NCBI RefSeq assembly: GCF_036669915.1
Contig: NC_089312.1
Span: 7,641,438-7,705,437 of the forward strand
Length of the DNA stretch: 64,000 nucleotides
Reading direction: 5' to 3'
Source: Pocillopora verrucosa
Lineage: Eukaryota > Cnidaria > Anthozoa > Scleractinia > Pocilloporidae
The notes beneath the pieces are model-generated. The model did no database searches. It was not told the DNA's origin and was given only the letters and a program-made list of their open reading frames with translations. The stretch's first letter is position 1. Every line of letters starts with the position of its first letter. Below are positions 1-10,267 of this stretch, piece by piece. The translations under genes and the position numbers were made by a program.

Positions 1-78
1 AGCAAACCATTCGGGCGGCCAGACAGCGTTTATGTCGGAGTGTAATACTTGCACTTAGTATGTTACCCTTCTTCACAG

Positions 79-1935
79 ACGAAGGTGGATCATGGAGGCG
101 CGATGAACGGGAGAGGCCACCACCTGATGTTGAGAGGCGCCGTGAGGAACGAGAACTGCTACCCTCAAGCCGTGACCAGGAGGAGCGCGAACAGGACCGT
201 GAATCTACAGGTGTATGGCGTCGTGGTGATGGCCGTGATGATCGTTTCCGCGACGACCGTTCCCGTGACGATCGTTATCGCGATGATCGCATGCGCGACG
301 ACCGTTTCCGTGATGGGGGTTCAGGTAATTTGAAACTATAATTTTGAGATGTATAGCCCGGTGTTTTAAGTGTTCGGGTTTTTTTTTTGGTGTTAAGGAT
401 TAAGGCAAACTGTTGTTATGGTGACTGTAGCTTCCCCTAATGAAATTCGGGTCTGAGGTATTCAGGGGCTCCTAAATTTGTCCAGAAGGCCCTTGGATAG
501 AATACTACTCTTAAAGCAGGAAATGCCCAGCCGTGAAACCTTGTTTCAGGTACCCGTTCATCAAGAAGGGAGGGGTGGGGCGGGGGAACGCTTTAAGACG
601 ACCGCAAAAAGAGCGCACAGGATTACTGTGGAATGGCGTCGTCAAACTGCTCGAGAATTCATCGATCCCAGCGGTAAAGAAGTTGCCCGCTGACCTAATT
701 AGTGAATATGTCATAGGACAAAATTTAACGATGTTAAAGCAGCAATGATTCGTTTTAGGTGGAGGCTGGAGACGAGATGATCGTGACAGGGAAGGGCCTC
801 GTGATGAGGGGTCAACTTGGAGGAGGTCTGGGGAAAGAGATGGTCCGAGAAGAGGTTAGAGATCATCATAGACTTGAGTGCGAGTGGCCTTTTCAGAACT
901 TGTAGCTCCCTACACGTAGAGTTGATGCACTGTTACTTTCTGAATCCAGAGGAGAGTTATAAAATACTCTCCTTCAATGAAACTGATATTTTAATTTTCT
1001 CTTATTAGATATGGACCGCCCTAGAATGGACGATCGTGGTCCTTGGAGGAGAGATGACCGTGATCGTCCATCCTCGGGTAGCGGGTGGCGAGACCGTGAT
1101 GACCGTGACCGTCCACCACCCAGTTCCTATCGTGACGATCGCGGCCGAGATGATCGTGGGCGTGACGACCGATGGCGCGACGACCGTGGACGGGACGACC
1201 GTGGACGGGACGACCGTGGACGCGACGACCGTGGGCGGGACGACCGTGGGCGGGACGACCGTGGACGGGACGACCGTGGGCGGGACGACCGTGGGCGGGA
1301 CGACCGTGGGCGGGACGACCGTGGGCGGGACGACCGTGGGCGGGACGACCGTGGGCGGGACGACCGTGGGCGGGACGACCGTGGACGGGACGACCGTGGA
1401 CGGGACGACCGTGGACGGGACGATCGATGGCGTGATGATCGTGGACGCGATGATCGTGGGAGGGACGATCGTGGACGCGATGATCGTTGGCGTGGGCGTG
1501 ATCGAGAAGAGCGTGACCGTCCGTCGGGGGATTCTTGGCGCGGTGACCGTGATCGTGGAGATGGGGGGGGTCGAGATGATCGTTTCCGAGGGGACCGTGA
1601 AGGAGATCGCTACAGAGGAGATCGTGATGAACGTGATCGTTCTGGTTGGAGGAACGAACGCCCAGATATCGTGACCGTGATCGTGACCGTGATCGTGGAT
1701 GCGTGGAGAAGGGGAGGGGAGGATCCTGGCCGTGATCAGTGGAGACGAGACCCACCACCTGCACGTTCTGAAGGTTTGTTAGAAGTGTTAGACAAAGGAT
1801 TGGAAGTAATTTTTTTCTGACTTTTGATATGCTTTATACTCAGGTAAATCCTGGTCTGCCTCCCGTCGCGGTCGAGAAAGACCCCCTGCGGAGCAATCTG
1901 ATGGTGACGGTTGGACCACAGTACAGTACAAGTGA
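79..1935 (+). CDS. EIF3A: Eukaryotic translation initiation factor 3 subunit A (eIF3a), C-terminal part; 5' end outside window
   Basis: eIF3a is the large scaffold subunit of the eIF3 complex, which recruits the 40S ribosome and mRNA in the cytoplasm. Four coding exons are visible: 79-324, 759-854, 1009-1773 and 1844-1935. Each is flanked by AG/GT and joins in phase (each junction splits a codon after its first base). The product, about 400 residues here, is almost entirely Arg/Asp/Gly/Trp-rich, with repeated WRRDDRDR and RDDRGRDDR blocks. This is the known character of the metazoan eIF3a C-terminal repeat region. The last residues, DGDGWTTVQYK, match the conserved GWTTV ending of the family. 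Upstream PCI/spectrin-like domains are off the left edge. The region 1141-1470 is an expanded 15-bp minisatellite. A polyadenylation signal follows at 1972. Confidence 0.9.
1141..1470 (+). repeat. In-frame 15-bp minisatellite encoding GRDDR pentapeptides
   Basis: About 22 near-perfect copies of a 15-bp unit (gtgggcgggacgacc and close variants) lie inside the third visible eIF3a exon. The unit is a multiple of three, so copy changes keep the frame. The low stop content leaves several other frames open as well. Variation is mostly G/A at one position plus occasional Trp for Gly codons. Confidence 0.93.
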
Positions 1936-1971
1936 TCAACTCATACTAATACACTACCCTGGCAAGGAGTT

Positions 1972-1977
1972 AATAAA
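1972..1977 (+). terminator. Polyadenylation signal, eIF3a gene
   Basis: Canonical AATAAA 37 bases after the stop codon of the eIF3a gene. Confidence 0.6.
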
Positions 1978-3773
1978 GCCACTCAATGCTTCCTTGGTTT
2001 GGCGCTTAACCGGATGTGTTCATAGCTGACCCATTATGTCAGTCATATTTGGAGTGTGAATGTTTACAAAAATGATCGCGGTTGTTACGTCTATTTCGCT
2101 GGTTTTCAGTCATAACTTTGGTCTTCCCGTTGTTGTGGGACTGCGTTTAGTTTGTCTTATTCGGTGCTGGCCTTGTCTTTCGATGAAAACCTATACTTAA
2201 GCTTCGAGGAATTCGGTGATAGCAGAGAAAATTGTAGATTACGATCTGTCTGTCCAATGATATCATGAGACATCTTTTTTTCGTTTGTTTTTCGTTTTTC
2301 GTTTTTCGTTCAATTCAATTCAAACTTCAGCCAGGGTAGATGATAGGAAACGAATTGTGTTCACATTAAACGATACGTGTAAACAGTTAGTGTGTGTGGA
2401 GTTTTTTCTGTCTCGCAAGTCTAGCCTGAAACTCGCTGACGACGCAAACGCAGTCACACATGTACTCACATCAAACAAAGGGGAAAAGATGACGTTTAAA
2501 GCATTTCATGTGAGTTGCAATAGCTTAATTTCTTTTAGAGAGGAAATTACTAGCCACAGCATAGGGAAAGATGACCTCATCAGGGGATAATTTTCCCATC
2601 ATGATCTTTCATGGTGCTAGCTTCTTATTCCGAGGCTCTGAACCTGCCGTTGTCATCGTTATATCATGAGATACCGGTCGAAGTGATAGTCTGATTTCGG
2701 TAGAACAGATAAATGGCCTTTCTATAGTAGTGACGTTCAGAGTATTTTCCTGGAGGGACTTGGAGTTGAGTAATTGAATTTCACGTATGGCTACAAACTG
2801 TGCTACTTTGTGGTCGAGAGCGATGACTTCACTTAAGCACGACAACAACGGTGACGTTCGCTTGTAGTTAATGATCAACTAATTTCGGGATCTTGGTATC
2901 CGCCTGTCCCTTCATCGCAATAAATGTTCTTGTATATTTTGAGTGATTATTTGATCATCTGATCGATGAATATAACCTCCCTTACACAGACATAAGCGTT
3001 AAGTCGTACGCGGGAAGAATTAGGGTGAAACATTTTAAGACTCGATTACTAGCTAGCCACTGTACGGGAAACGATCCCGTGCTTCCGTCCCGTCAGCCCC
3101 ACCCAGGAGAAACAAGCGGAAATCGTGACTGCAGTCAACTAAGACGCGCTTGAACAATCAAGTGAAGTAAAGTTGTTTTGAAATACCCATCCTCGGGCAG
3201 TTTTCTAGGTTGAATTGTCAAAAGAATCCAAGTACTGCTGTGTTTACAATGTTTCGGACGGTTACTTTCAGGATCCTCTGTTGGGGTGACACTAAGTGAC
3301 TGGTATGTTTTCTTAGAACGATCAATTTAACCGGAAGAGGTTTGGCGGAATTACATCGGCTAACACTTGAATTTCAAAATAAATACAAAAGAGAGTTAAC
3401 GTAACCTGTATTAAAATTAGCCGTTTTCTTTGTCATGCAATTAACTTTCTTTTAAACAATTGTTAAGAATCGCTGGCTTGTAACAAAATTTCCAAGTTGA
3501 GTCTTAAGCAAATATTTCATTGACGTCATACTATGAATGCTGGCTTCCTCGTTTTCGAAGAAGCACGTCGCATCCAGCGTGAGATAAAAGCCTGAATAGC
3601 CCATTCATTCCCTTAATTGCACCAGTCAAATATACTCGCTGAACAGTGGACTGTAAGGACTAAAAGATAAACAAAATCAGCTCATCGCAGTTTTCAAGGA
3701 ATACTTTTTCCATTTGCGTTCTAAAATCGAATACATCGGTTGTAACGCGTCGTTACATGTAACTCACCGAACT
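1978..3773. other. Intergenic region
   Basis: No exon with family resemblance was seen on either strand. It holds the presumed 3' end of the eIF3a transcript, a short tttttcg tract near 2276-2310, and the upstream region of the receptor gene. Confidence 0.5.
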
Positions 3774-4727
3774 ATGACTTTAGAAATGGAGCATACAATT
3801 TCTTCACCGAAGTATTCTGTACAAACAACAGATGATCCATTGACGATGATTAGCCCAATATTCTTTCTCGTTCTAGCGGTGGTGGATTTAACTCTGTCTG
3901 TGGTTACTACAACAGCGAACGGAGCGCTATTGTGGACAATTAGTCGTGACACTCGTCGCCTACTTCAAACGCCTCCGTCTTTGCTGATCGCAAACTTGTG
4001 TGTTTCTGATCTAACGGTTGGATTGATTGCTGTTACTCTTGTAGGCGTGAAAGATGTTTATCGATATCAAGGTTTGGACGTTCCCGAGTTTCTGGATCCT
4101 ATAATCCGTTTGGTGCTTGGATTATCACTGTTTGTCAGTAGTGGGTCTATCATAGCTCTGTCCTGCGATCGCTACATTGCTGTAATGCATCCGTTTAAAT
4201 ACCGAACCAACATGACTAAGGAAAGAATTAGGATTTGTATCGCTAGTATCTGGGGAATTGCCGCGACTGTGTGCTTTCTACCGTTAACAAATGTTCCTGA
4301 AGAAATATTCAAGATCGTGTATGCGCATACTCACGCATCGTTCCCCGCCATATTGTTAACAATCATGTACTGTAAAGTCTTCCTCGCTTTGGGAAAAAGG
4401 AAACGCGAACTTAAAGAAGCTGGAATCACCGCCACGATGAAAAGCAAACAAGCGTTAGACCGCGAAAGGAACATGGTCGTGACAATTCTGATTGTGTTGG
4501 CGTTATTCTACGTGACAGTCGTACCTGAATTCGTTGCGTTACATCTAATGTACTTTTGCCAGTCGTGCAAACGATCAATACTTTTTAGAAAGTTGGAGAT
4601 TGTGTTTTCGCGATTTCTTTTCCTTAATTCTGCCTTAAATCCCTTTGTGTATGCATGGAGATTGCCCAAGTATCGCCACGTATTCCTAAGGGATCGCTCT
4701 AGCAAATTTCCACCCACAAAGGTTTAA
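3774..4727 (+). CDS. Class A (rhodopsin-like) G-protein-coupled receptor, single exon
   Basis: A seven-transmembrane receptor of 317 residues, intronless, at the plasma membrane; the ligand cannot be told. Visible class A landmarks are Asn49 in TM1 (TANGALL), Asp79 in TM2 (NLCVSDL), DRY at 132-134 at the end of TM3 (SCDRYIAVMHP), and NPFVY at 289-293 in TM7. TM6 has VVPEF in place of the usual CWxP. The conserved TM3 cysteine that normally pairs with extracellular loop 2 is absent and that loop is short. This is reminiscent of the melanocortin/adenosine/cannabinoid-like group, which is expanded in cnidarians. I chose the ATG at 3774; no in-frame ATG was seen further upstream. The short basic C-tail ends SKFPPTKV. 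A polyadenylation signal lies at 4885. Confidence 0.88.
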   Translation: MTLEMEHTISSPKYSVQTTDDPLTMISPIFFLVLAVVDLTLSVVTTTANGALLWTISRDTRRLLQTPPSLLIANLCVSDLTVGLIAVTLVGVKDVYRYQGLDVPEFLDPIIRLVLGLSLFVSSGSIIALSCDRYIAVMHPFKYRTNMTKERIRICIASIWGIAATVCFLPLTNVPEEIFKIVYAHTHASFPAILLTIMYCKVFLALGKRKRELKEAGITATMKSKQALDRERNMVVTILIVLALFYVTVVPEFVALHLMYFCQSCKRSILFRKLEIVFSRFLFLNSALNPFVYAWRLPKYRHVFLRDRSSKFPPTKV

Positions 4728-4884
4728 GTTCTTCGCGATCGATCATAGACTATACTTTTTATTAAGACACGCTGGGAATTTTAGGAGCGCCTGCATCCTC
4801 CAGACTACTGGTATTCGTTGCACGACCTTTTTTGTAAATATAAAAAAAAATATGTCTATAAGTGTAAATTATTCAGTTGTATCT

Positions 4885-4890
4885 AATAAA
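4885..4890 (+). terminator. Polyadenylation signal, receptor gene
   Basis: AATAAA 158 bases after the receptor stop codon. Confidence 0.55.
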
Positions 4891-5719
4891 GCATTGCAAG
4901 CTAAGATAATTGATTTTGCTCATTCGAATACTTTATGAACAGATGGATAATTGGCAAAGAGATAAATACGGCTGTTTCATGTGTTCTGCAAGCGTAACGG
5001 TAATTTTCAAAGCAATCTTCACCACGGTTAAGAGAGAATCGATCGAAGAGACTGATAGCCCTTATGAGAGTCATATGAACCTCATGCAAAAGCGTTATCC
5101 GCCACTCCCGCTGTGGATGTTACTAAAATCAGGAACGGAGAACGGGGAATGAAAAACAAAACAAAAAAATTAAGAACGGGGAACGGGGACACGGGAGTGC
5201 ACTCAGTGCATTTTTAGTGAAAAAGTGAAAAAGATCATTCCACTAACAATAATTTATTTCTGACTTCGCCATTCTCTGGAAAAAAAATTAACAGTCAATT
5301 TTCTTGATTTTCTCCCAACCACATCCAGTTCCTTAACTCTCGAGTAGTGCTTAACTCAGTTATTATGCAGACTAAACCAGTCGTTACTATTCATCATAAA
5401 ATATTGATATAAAAAAGACGATAAAAAATTTCAATACGAAACTGAAACATATATTACGTTATAATTGTTAAAGTTGTGTTATCCATACTGTTGAAGCTAC
5501 CTTCAGTGTTACTTAAAAAACGATTTTTTCCATTCTTTTTGTTATGTTGAAAATAAGTTGCAAAAAATGCTTGCTTCATTTTTCTTAACATTCATGTGAT
5601 CCAATTTGTCTCAAAAATTTAGTTTCTTTAGCACTCTGTTTTCTTCTCTTTTTTCACAATAACATGCAAAACAATGCATACTTTTCCTAGTTTGCAACTG
5701 ACCATTCCAATATGTAACT

Positions 5720-5865
5720 AGAAATTCTCCCTACTATCTGTCACACAATTGTTATGATGTTACTTCAGATAATTTGGTGTTTGATCAACTAACAATTCAC
5801 AATTGTATTGATATTGTAAGGAGAAATTCTGTTTTGGTCATCACTCATGGGAGCTTAAGGGTTAA
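5720..5865 (+). mobile_element. Short non-autonomous element, family II (5' truncated)
   Basis: Matches the family II pattern seen at 13577-13785: TTCTCCctACT, then TGATCAACTAA, then TGTAAGGAGAAATTCTG, ending near GGGAGcttaAGGGTTAA. It ends where a family I copy begins. Confidence 0.6.
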
Positions 5866-6077
5866 TCCTTTAATCCCTAAGAGTGACTGGCATCTAATTT
5901 TTCCTTACAATATCACCCGTGAATCAAACATTAAGGTCATGAGAATGAAGGAGATGATCACCAACAAAAGATGCTCTTGATTTTCAAACAAACTCTCCTT
6001 GTAGGTAATGTAGAAATGTATAGAGAACAGTATCAAGAATATGCATACTGATGTTAGGATCAATGGTAAAGGGTTAA
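5861..6077 (+). mobile_element. Short non-autonomous element, family I
   Basis: Starts GTTAATCCTTTAATCCC, passes through GAGTGACTGGCATC and GATCACCAACAAAAGATGC, and ends ATATGCATACTGATGTTAGG then AAAGGGTTAA. The two ends are imperfect inverted repeats. Confidence 0.65.
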
Positions 6078-6133
6078 GCTTGAATTATCTCCAAGAAAAT
6101 AAGTGGCTCACCAAGGAATACAAGATTGTTATC

Positions 6134-8660
6134 TTATGGCGTCTGAATCCAAGTATTGAATAGATCAGCATTTTTTGCCTGCATGATAGTTGTGTAGACA
6201 GTCTTATTATTCAGTACAGGATGGATGGACATGACACTGAACAGTGCATCAGGGGTGAGCTTTGCCTGTGTCAACTTTTTCAATGCCTTCTCAGCCGGAT
6301 CGCGGCGATCATCTGATGGAGGGGGTGTGGTCCAATGGTCATAATTGGTCTCTACAAGGTACCACCTGCATATTCAACACAAAAATGATTCAATCCTGAG
6401 ATGTAACCATCCATATGAGGGTAGTTTGTAAAGTTCAGGATAAAATTAACCTCCTTTTCAAACCTCATAATTCATATGTACTTTCTCACTTTTCTTAAGT
6501 TTCAAAATTGCATAATCTCTTTGTATTTACTAGTATATAATAAGCTGAATTACACACCATTTGATTGGTTCTTACTTATGACCTATTGAAGGACAGACAC
6601 AAAAATGATGTCACCAGCAACAACTTTTTTCTTTTTCTTTTATAAAATATATTCATTTGGTTCCATGTTACTATGGCTCTGTAAATCTGGAAAGTAATAG
6701 ATCACAGAAGACATCAAAATGCTTAGGGTTAGAGTATCAGCGACAAACTTGGCCATGTTATGTGCAACTTTCTTTCTTGTGTTCTTGTTTTCTTCCACAT
6801 TTTGACATAACCTGAGATATATCACTAAACATAAAATTATGTACCACAACATGACATCTATTTGTTAAGTACATACGGTTCCTTTGCTGCATCTTGACTC
6901 AGCCTCCAGATGTCAGCTGTTTTTTCTCTGCCTCGTGTTACCACAGCACCTTCCCCAACTTTAACTCCTCCTAAAATAAGATAGCTAGCTGCTATCAAGG
7001 ACACTTGAGATACTTTCTTCACAGCTTGAGAAAAGTCCATTCCTTCTGTGCTGACCACATCTCGAATCAGAAATGTAACAGGAATTGCATTTTTATTAAA
7101 GATAGCTTCAAAGACATTATCCCATATGTGGCCACGGTCCCTCTCATCCAGACTGATTGTGAGACTGTTCGGTCGCTGTGCTGTCAAAAGACCAACCTGG
7201 CCAGCAAATGTTACACCAGTGTACACCACCTTACCTATAAAGACCAATGATAAACTGTTTCACTCCCAAATCCCACTATTTATTCTCCTTACTGTTTGCC
7301 ATACAATTTGTATCATAGCAGTATGGAGAATTAGGTATTGGAACAATAAATAATCCCCTAACTGATATTTTTCTTTATTCTCATCACTTGTCTGCTTGAT
7401 ACTGCATGGATATTGTCAGAAGAAATTCTATTTTGATCACTCATGGGAGTGAAAGGGTTAAAAGGTTATGCATTTCAGGTGTTAAAGGCTTCAATGATCA
7501 AATCAACTCTGGTCAATGAGTAGAAAGTCACATTTGCTGATCTTGTCTTTATTGTAAAACAGTTGTTGTCTGCAGAGCATGAAGTGCTATTGAATAGTGA
7601 ATGAACATAGGCTGAAAAATTAATGACAATCTCTCTCAAACAATATTGAATATGATCATTCAATTTATTGCATTTAGTTGCTAAATGCAACATGATGTGA
7701 TAATTTTTTACATCAAGGAATGATGCTTACAAGTGCAAAACTCAACAGCAGCACCAAAAACTATCACATGAATTTGCTAGATACTACAACATTCATTGAT
7801 CACACAAAGAACCCTCCAATAAAAATTGTCGTTGAGTAGGGCATTCAAGTACAATTTTTCCCCGCAGGGAGTAGGAATTTTGAATTTTTAATCTCCAAAA
7901 GTCCGAATGCAGGGGAGGGGGGGGGGGATTGCCAAGTGGCGTTAACTCTTCACATTGATCAACGCATTGGAAGCTTATAAATTGGAACCTTTAATTCACA
8001 TAATCCTTGAGTTGTAAAGACTGTCATTGTCACTCAAAATAAGCTTTCTTTCCTATTTACCGGATCAGTCATTTCCTACCATAGCCTTTTTCCACTGAGC
8101 TATACAACAGTGCGAGGAATGTGAACATGATAGAGGAATCGCACACTTACTTTCTAAAGAATAATCTATAATTTACCTTTGCTTTGAAAGTTGGATATGA
8201 AAGTTATATCCCGCAGCGTATCTGTAAAAGAGTAATCCAGGTTTCTTCCGTGAAAAACACTTCCATTCTTGTCTTGTGCAACGATACTCGTGCAAAAAGC
8301 TGTTACGTCGTATAAAATGTTGAGAAGTATTGTGTCTGAAAAGCTTAGATTAAGTCCCTTTGATATACCCATCATCTCTTTATTATACTCCTCGGGGAAA
8401 TGTTTATCAATTACAACAGCAAGCTTTTCTGCAAGCGGTATTGCAAACGGTGGAATCTTCTTTCGCAGATTTGCTAAAATCTTCGGAGTGTATTTCAGGT
8501 ATTTCTGGGTAATATTGAGCCATCTTTCTTCTGGAGCAAGATCGAGGTCAATGGTATAACTTGGCGCTTGAAATGGCTCACATTGAGTGGGTTTGAAGCT
8601 GAAGAATACCACAAAAAGGCAGCCAATACACAGCGTCCGTACCGCCATGTTGAACACCAT
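6134..8660 (-). CDS. NAAA: N-acylethanolamine-hydrolysing acid amidase / acid ceramidase-like Ntn hydrolase
   Basis: A lysosomal N-terminal-nucleophile amidase that hydrolyses N-acylethanolamines or ceramide. Three coding exons join in phase: 8660-8177, 7234-6877 and 6365-6134. They give 357 residues, close to the family's usual 355-400. An N-terminal hydrophobic signal (CIGCLFVVFFSF, residues 11-22) precedes the alpha chain. The autoprocessing nucleophile is Cys123 in DVTAFCTSIVAQD, followed by HGRNLDY with Arg139 and Asp142. The beta chain carries the DERDRGHIWDN, ADIWRLSQDA and EPWYLVETNYDHW blocks typical of NAAA and ASAH1, and ends FNTWIQTP. The VETNYDHW and PPSDDRR stretch favours NAAA. 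The ATG at 8658-8660 is followed by a second Met at residue 5. It is head-to-head with CHMP4, 180 bp apart. Confidence 0.9.
7260..7462 (+). mobile_element. Short non-autonomous element, family II
   Basis: Lies in the first intron of the NAAA-like gene, antisense to it. It shows CACTCCCAAATCCCAC, TGTTTGCCATACAATTTGTA, TTTATTCTCATCACTTGTCT, and ends GGGAGTGAAAGGGTTAA. Confidence 0.65.
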
Positions 8661-8840
8661 GCTGACTTCCGGTTTCCAGAATAACCGTGACAGATCGATA
8701 GTAATCGGAGAACCAAACCTCGTGACATTTGATTGACGCGTTACTCATTTCCTTTTTTAGCGCACAATTTGAAAGAAGCAGTCGTTGGTTTCTGGATCGA
8801 TCAAATATCAGCAGTTTTTTTCTGGTCTTTCGCTGCCATA
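8661..8840. promoter_or_regulatory. Putative bidirectional promoter, NAAA-like / CHMP4
   Basis: Only 180 bp separate the divergent start codons at 8660 (-) and 8841 (+), so both 5' UTRs and core promoters must sit here or overlap. No obvious TATA box was seen. The assignment comes from layout only. Confidence 0.5.
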
Positions 8841-9488
8841 ATGAGTGTATTGCAGCGAATGTTTGGAGGTAAGAATAAGGAAAATATTCCAACAACTGAA
8901 GACGCAATCCAAAAACTGAGACAGACCGAGGAAATGTTAGAAAAAAAACAAGAATTCTTGGAGAAAAAAATCGATATGGAGAACGCAACAGCGAAAAAGC
9001 ACGCCAAAACGAACAAGAGAATTGCGCTGCAAGCCTTGAAAAGGCGAAAACGCTTTGAAAAACAGCTTTATCAGATTGATGGAACTTTATCGACCATAGA
9101 ATTTCAGCGTGAAGCCTTGGAAAACGCTAACACAAACACCGAAGTTTTGAAGAATATGAATTATGCTGCTAAAACACTGAAGAGCATTCATCAAGTTCTC
9201 GATGTGGAGGATGTTCACGACATTATGGATGATATTCAAGAACAGACAGAAATTTCTAAAGAGATTTCGGAGGCAATCTGTGGTGTAGGTCTGAATCAAG
9301 ACTTCGATGATGAAGAACTCGAAGCCGAATTGGAAGCCATCGAACAAGAAAGTCTCAACAAAGAACTTCTTGGAATGGAACGTCCTAACGCAGGATTACC
9401 GAACGTTCCATCGACAGATCCGTTAATGAAAAACAAAACTATGCGTGATGATGATGACCTGAAAGATCTCGAGGCCTGGGCTATGTAA
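8841..9488 (+). CDS. CHMP4: Charged multivesicular body protein 4 (ESCRT-III, Snf7 family)
   Basis: CHMP4/Snf7 polymerises on membranes as the main ESCRT-III filament in multivesicular body formation, cytokinesis and membrane repair. The single-exon gene gives 215 residues, the usual family length (about 215-230). It begins MSVLQRMFGGK with a short hydrophobic anchor. The basic N-terminal half is rich in Lys/Arg and predicted helical (KKQEFLEKKIDMEN, LQALKRRKRFEKQL). The acidic C-terminal half includes FDDEELEAELEAIEQE. It ends DDDLKDLEAWAM, matching the C-terminal ALIX-binding helix of CHMP4 proteins. An in-frame extension exists upstream but the Snf7 start is the ATG at 8841, preceded by ATA. 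Polyadenylation signals lie at 9751 and just downstream. Confidence 0.95.
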   Translation: MSVLQRMFGGKNKENIPTTEDAIQKLRQTEEMLEKKQEFLEKKIDMENATAKKHAKTNKRIALQALKRRKRFEKQLYQIDGTLSTIEFQREALENANTNTEVLKNMNYAAKTLKSIHQVLDVEDVHDIMDDIQEQTEISKEISEAICGVGLNQDFDDEELEAELEAIEQESLNKELLGMERPNAGLPNVPSTDPLMKNKTMRDDDDLKDLEAWAM

Positions 9489-9750
9489 AAACTGAGAACT
9501 TTATGTAGAACACATTATTAATCGCAGACTCTTCTGAAGTAAACGAAGTTTAATGTTCCGTAAGATGGCTTGCTGAAAGAAAATTGAGTTTGTACAGTAT
9601 CAGCTAAGCATGTACCTTAACTGCAAAACAATGAACGTGTTAAAGCGTATTTATGCCGCTTCTAGATTAAAATTTATGTGCACTGGGAAAGAAGCGTTAA
9701 TTAATTTTGACAGATTGTTACGATACAACGCAAGAGTTGTTCAAGAAAGA

Positions 9751-9756
9751 AATAAA
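9751..9756 (+). terminator. Polyadenylation signal, CHMP4 gene
   Basis: AATAAA within overlapping copies (aataaaataaaac), repeated about 20 bases later. Confidence 0.6.
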
Positions 9757-9783
9757 ATAAAACTGTGATACAATGAAATAAAA

Positions 9784-10267
9784 CTGTGATTCATGTATTT
9801 TATGCAGTACACCACAAATCCAATTTGGGAAGAAATAGCTCTATTTTTCTAAAGCCTGATTAATCAGATGCAAAGCTGAAAATTCCATAGACTTCGTTCT
9901 AGTTTCCACCTTGTATGAGTCCATTCCATATTTCTATATGTCACCTCGCGGCCGTAGCCTGAGCACTAGCTTGTCTTCCATTTCGCGCTTTCGCAGCACA
10001 CAGAATTTCCTATTTATCACATCGGAAGTTGGGTTGCTCTTTGTTTGACATAAGCCCGCAACTTCATAAACCAAAACAAGCCTGACAAGCTTCATGCTTC
10101 GTCGTTGAATGCGTACAAGTTCTTTGTTTTGTATAAAAGGATTAGGCGCCTCTTCGTTGTCTGATCTCGTTCGCTTTCAGTAGCGCCATGTGTGGGCAGC
10201 GATCCATCATCGCTGAAAGCAAACCATCGCATTGATCGAAGAGCCCTGTGGAGCAATCAACTGGTAA
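9784..10267. other. Intergenic region and 5' end of the PAAT-like gene
   Basis: No coding exon seen. A GTATAAAAGG sequence at about 10131 could act as a TATA box for the downstream gene. Confidence 0.4.

Larger units (their letters stand above)
4891..6133. other. Intergenic region between convergent genes
   Basis: Lies between the 3' ends of the receptor (+) and the amidase (-). It holds a short degenerate 'aacggggaacgggga' repeat near 5130-5200, AT-rich sequence, and two adjacent short dispersed elements (5720-5865, 5861-6077). No coding exon was recognised. Confidence 0.5.

Noticed and set aside
1021-1764. Long open frame on the minus strand (247 codons), and other plus frames, across the eIF3a repeat
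   Set aside because: They exist only because a 15-bp repeat without stops keeps several frames open. The composition is a shadow of the real Arg/Asp frame.
8733-8840. 36-residue N-terminal extension of CHMP4
   Set aside because: Snf7/CHMP4 proteins start at the MSVLQ-type Met; the extension has no family counterpart and falls in the shared promoter.
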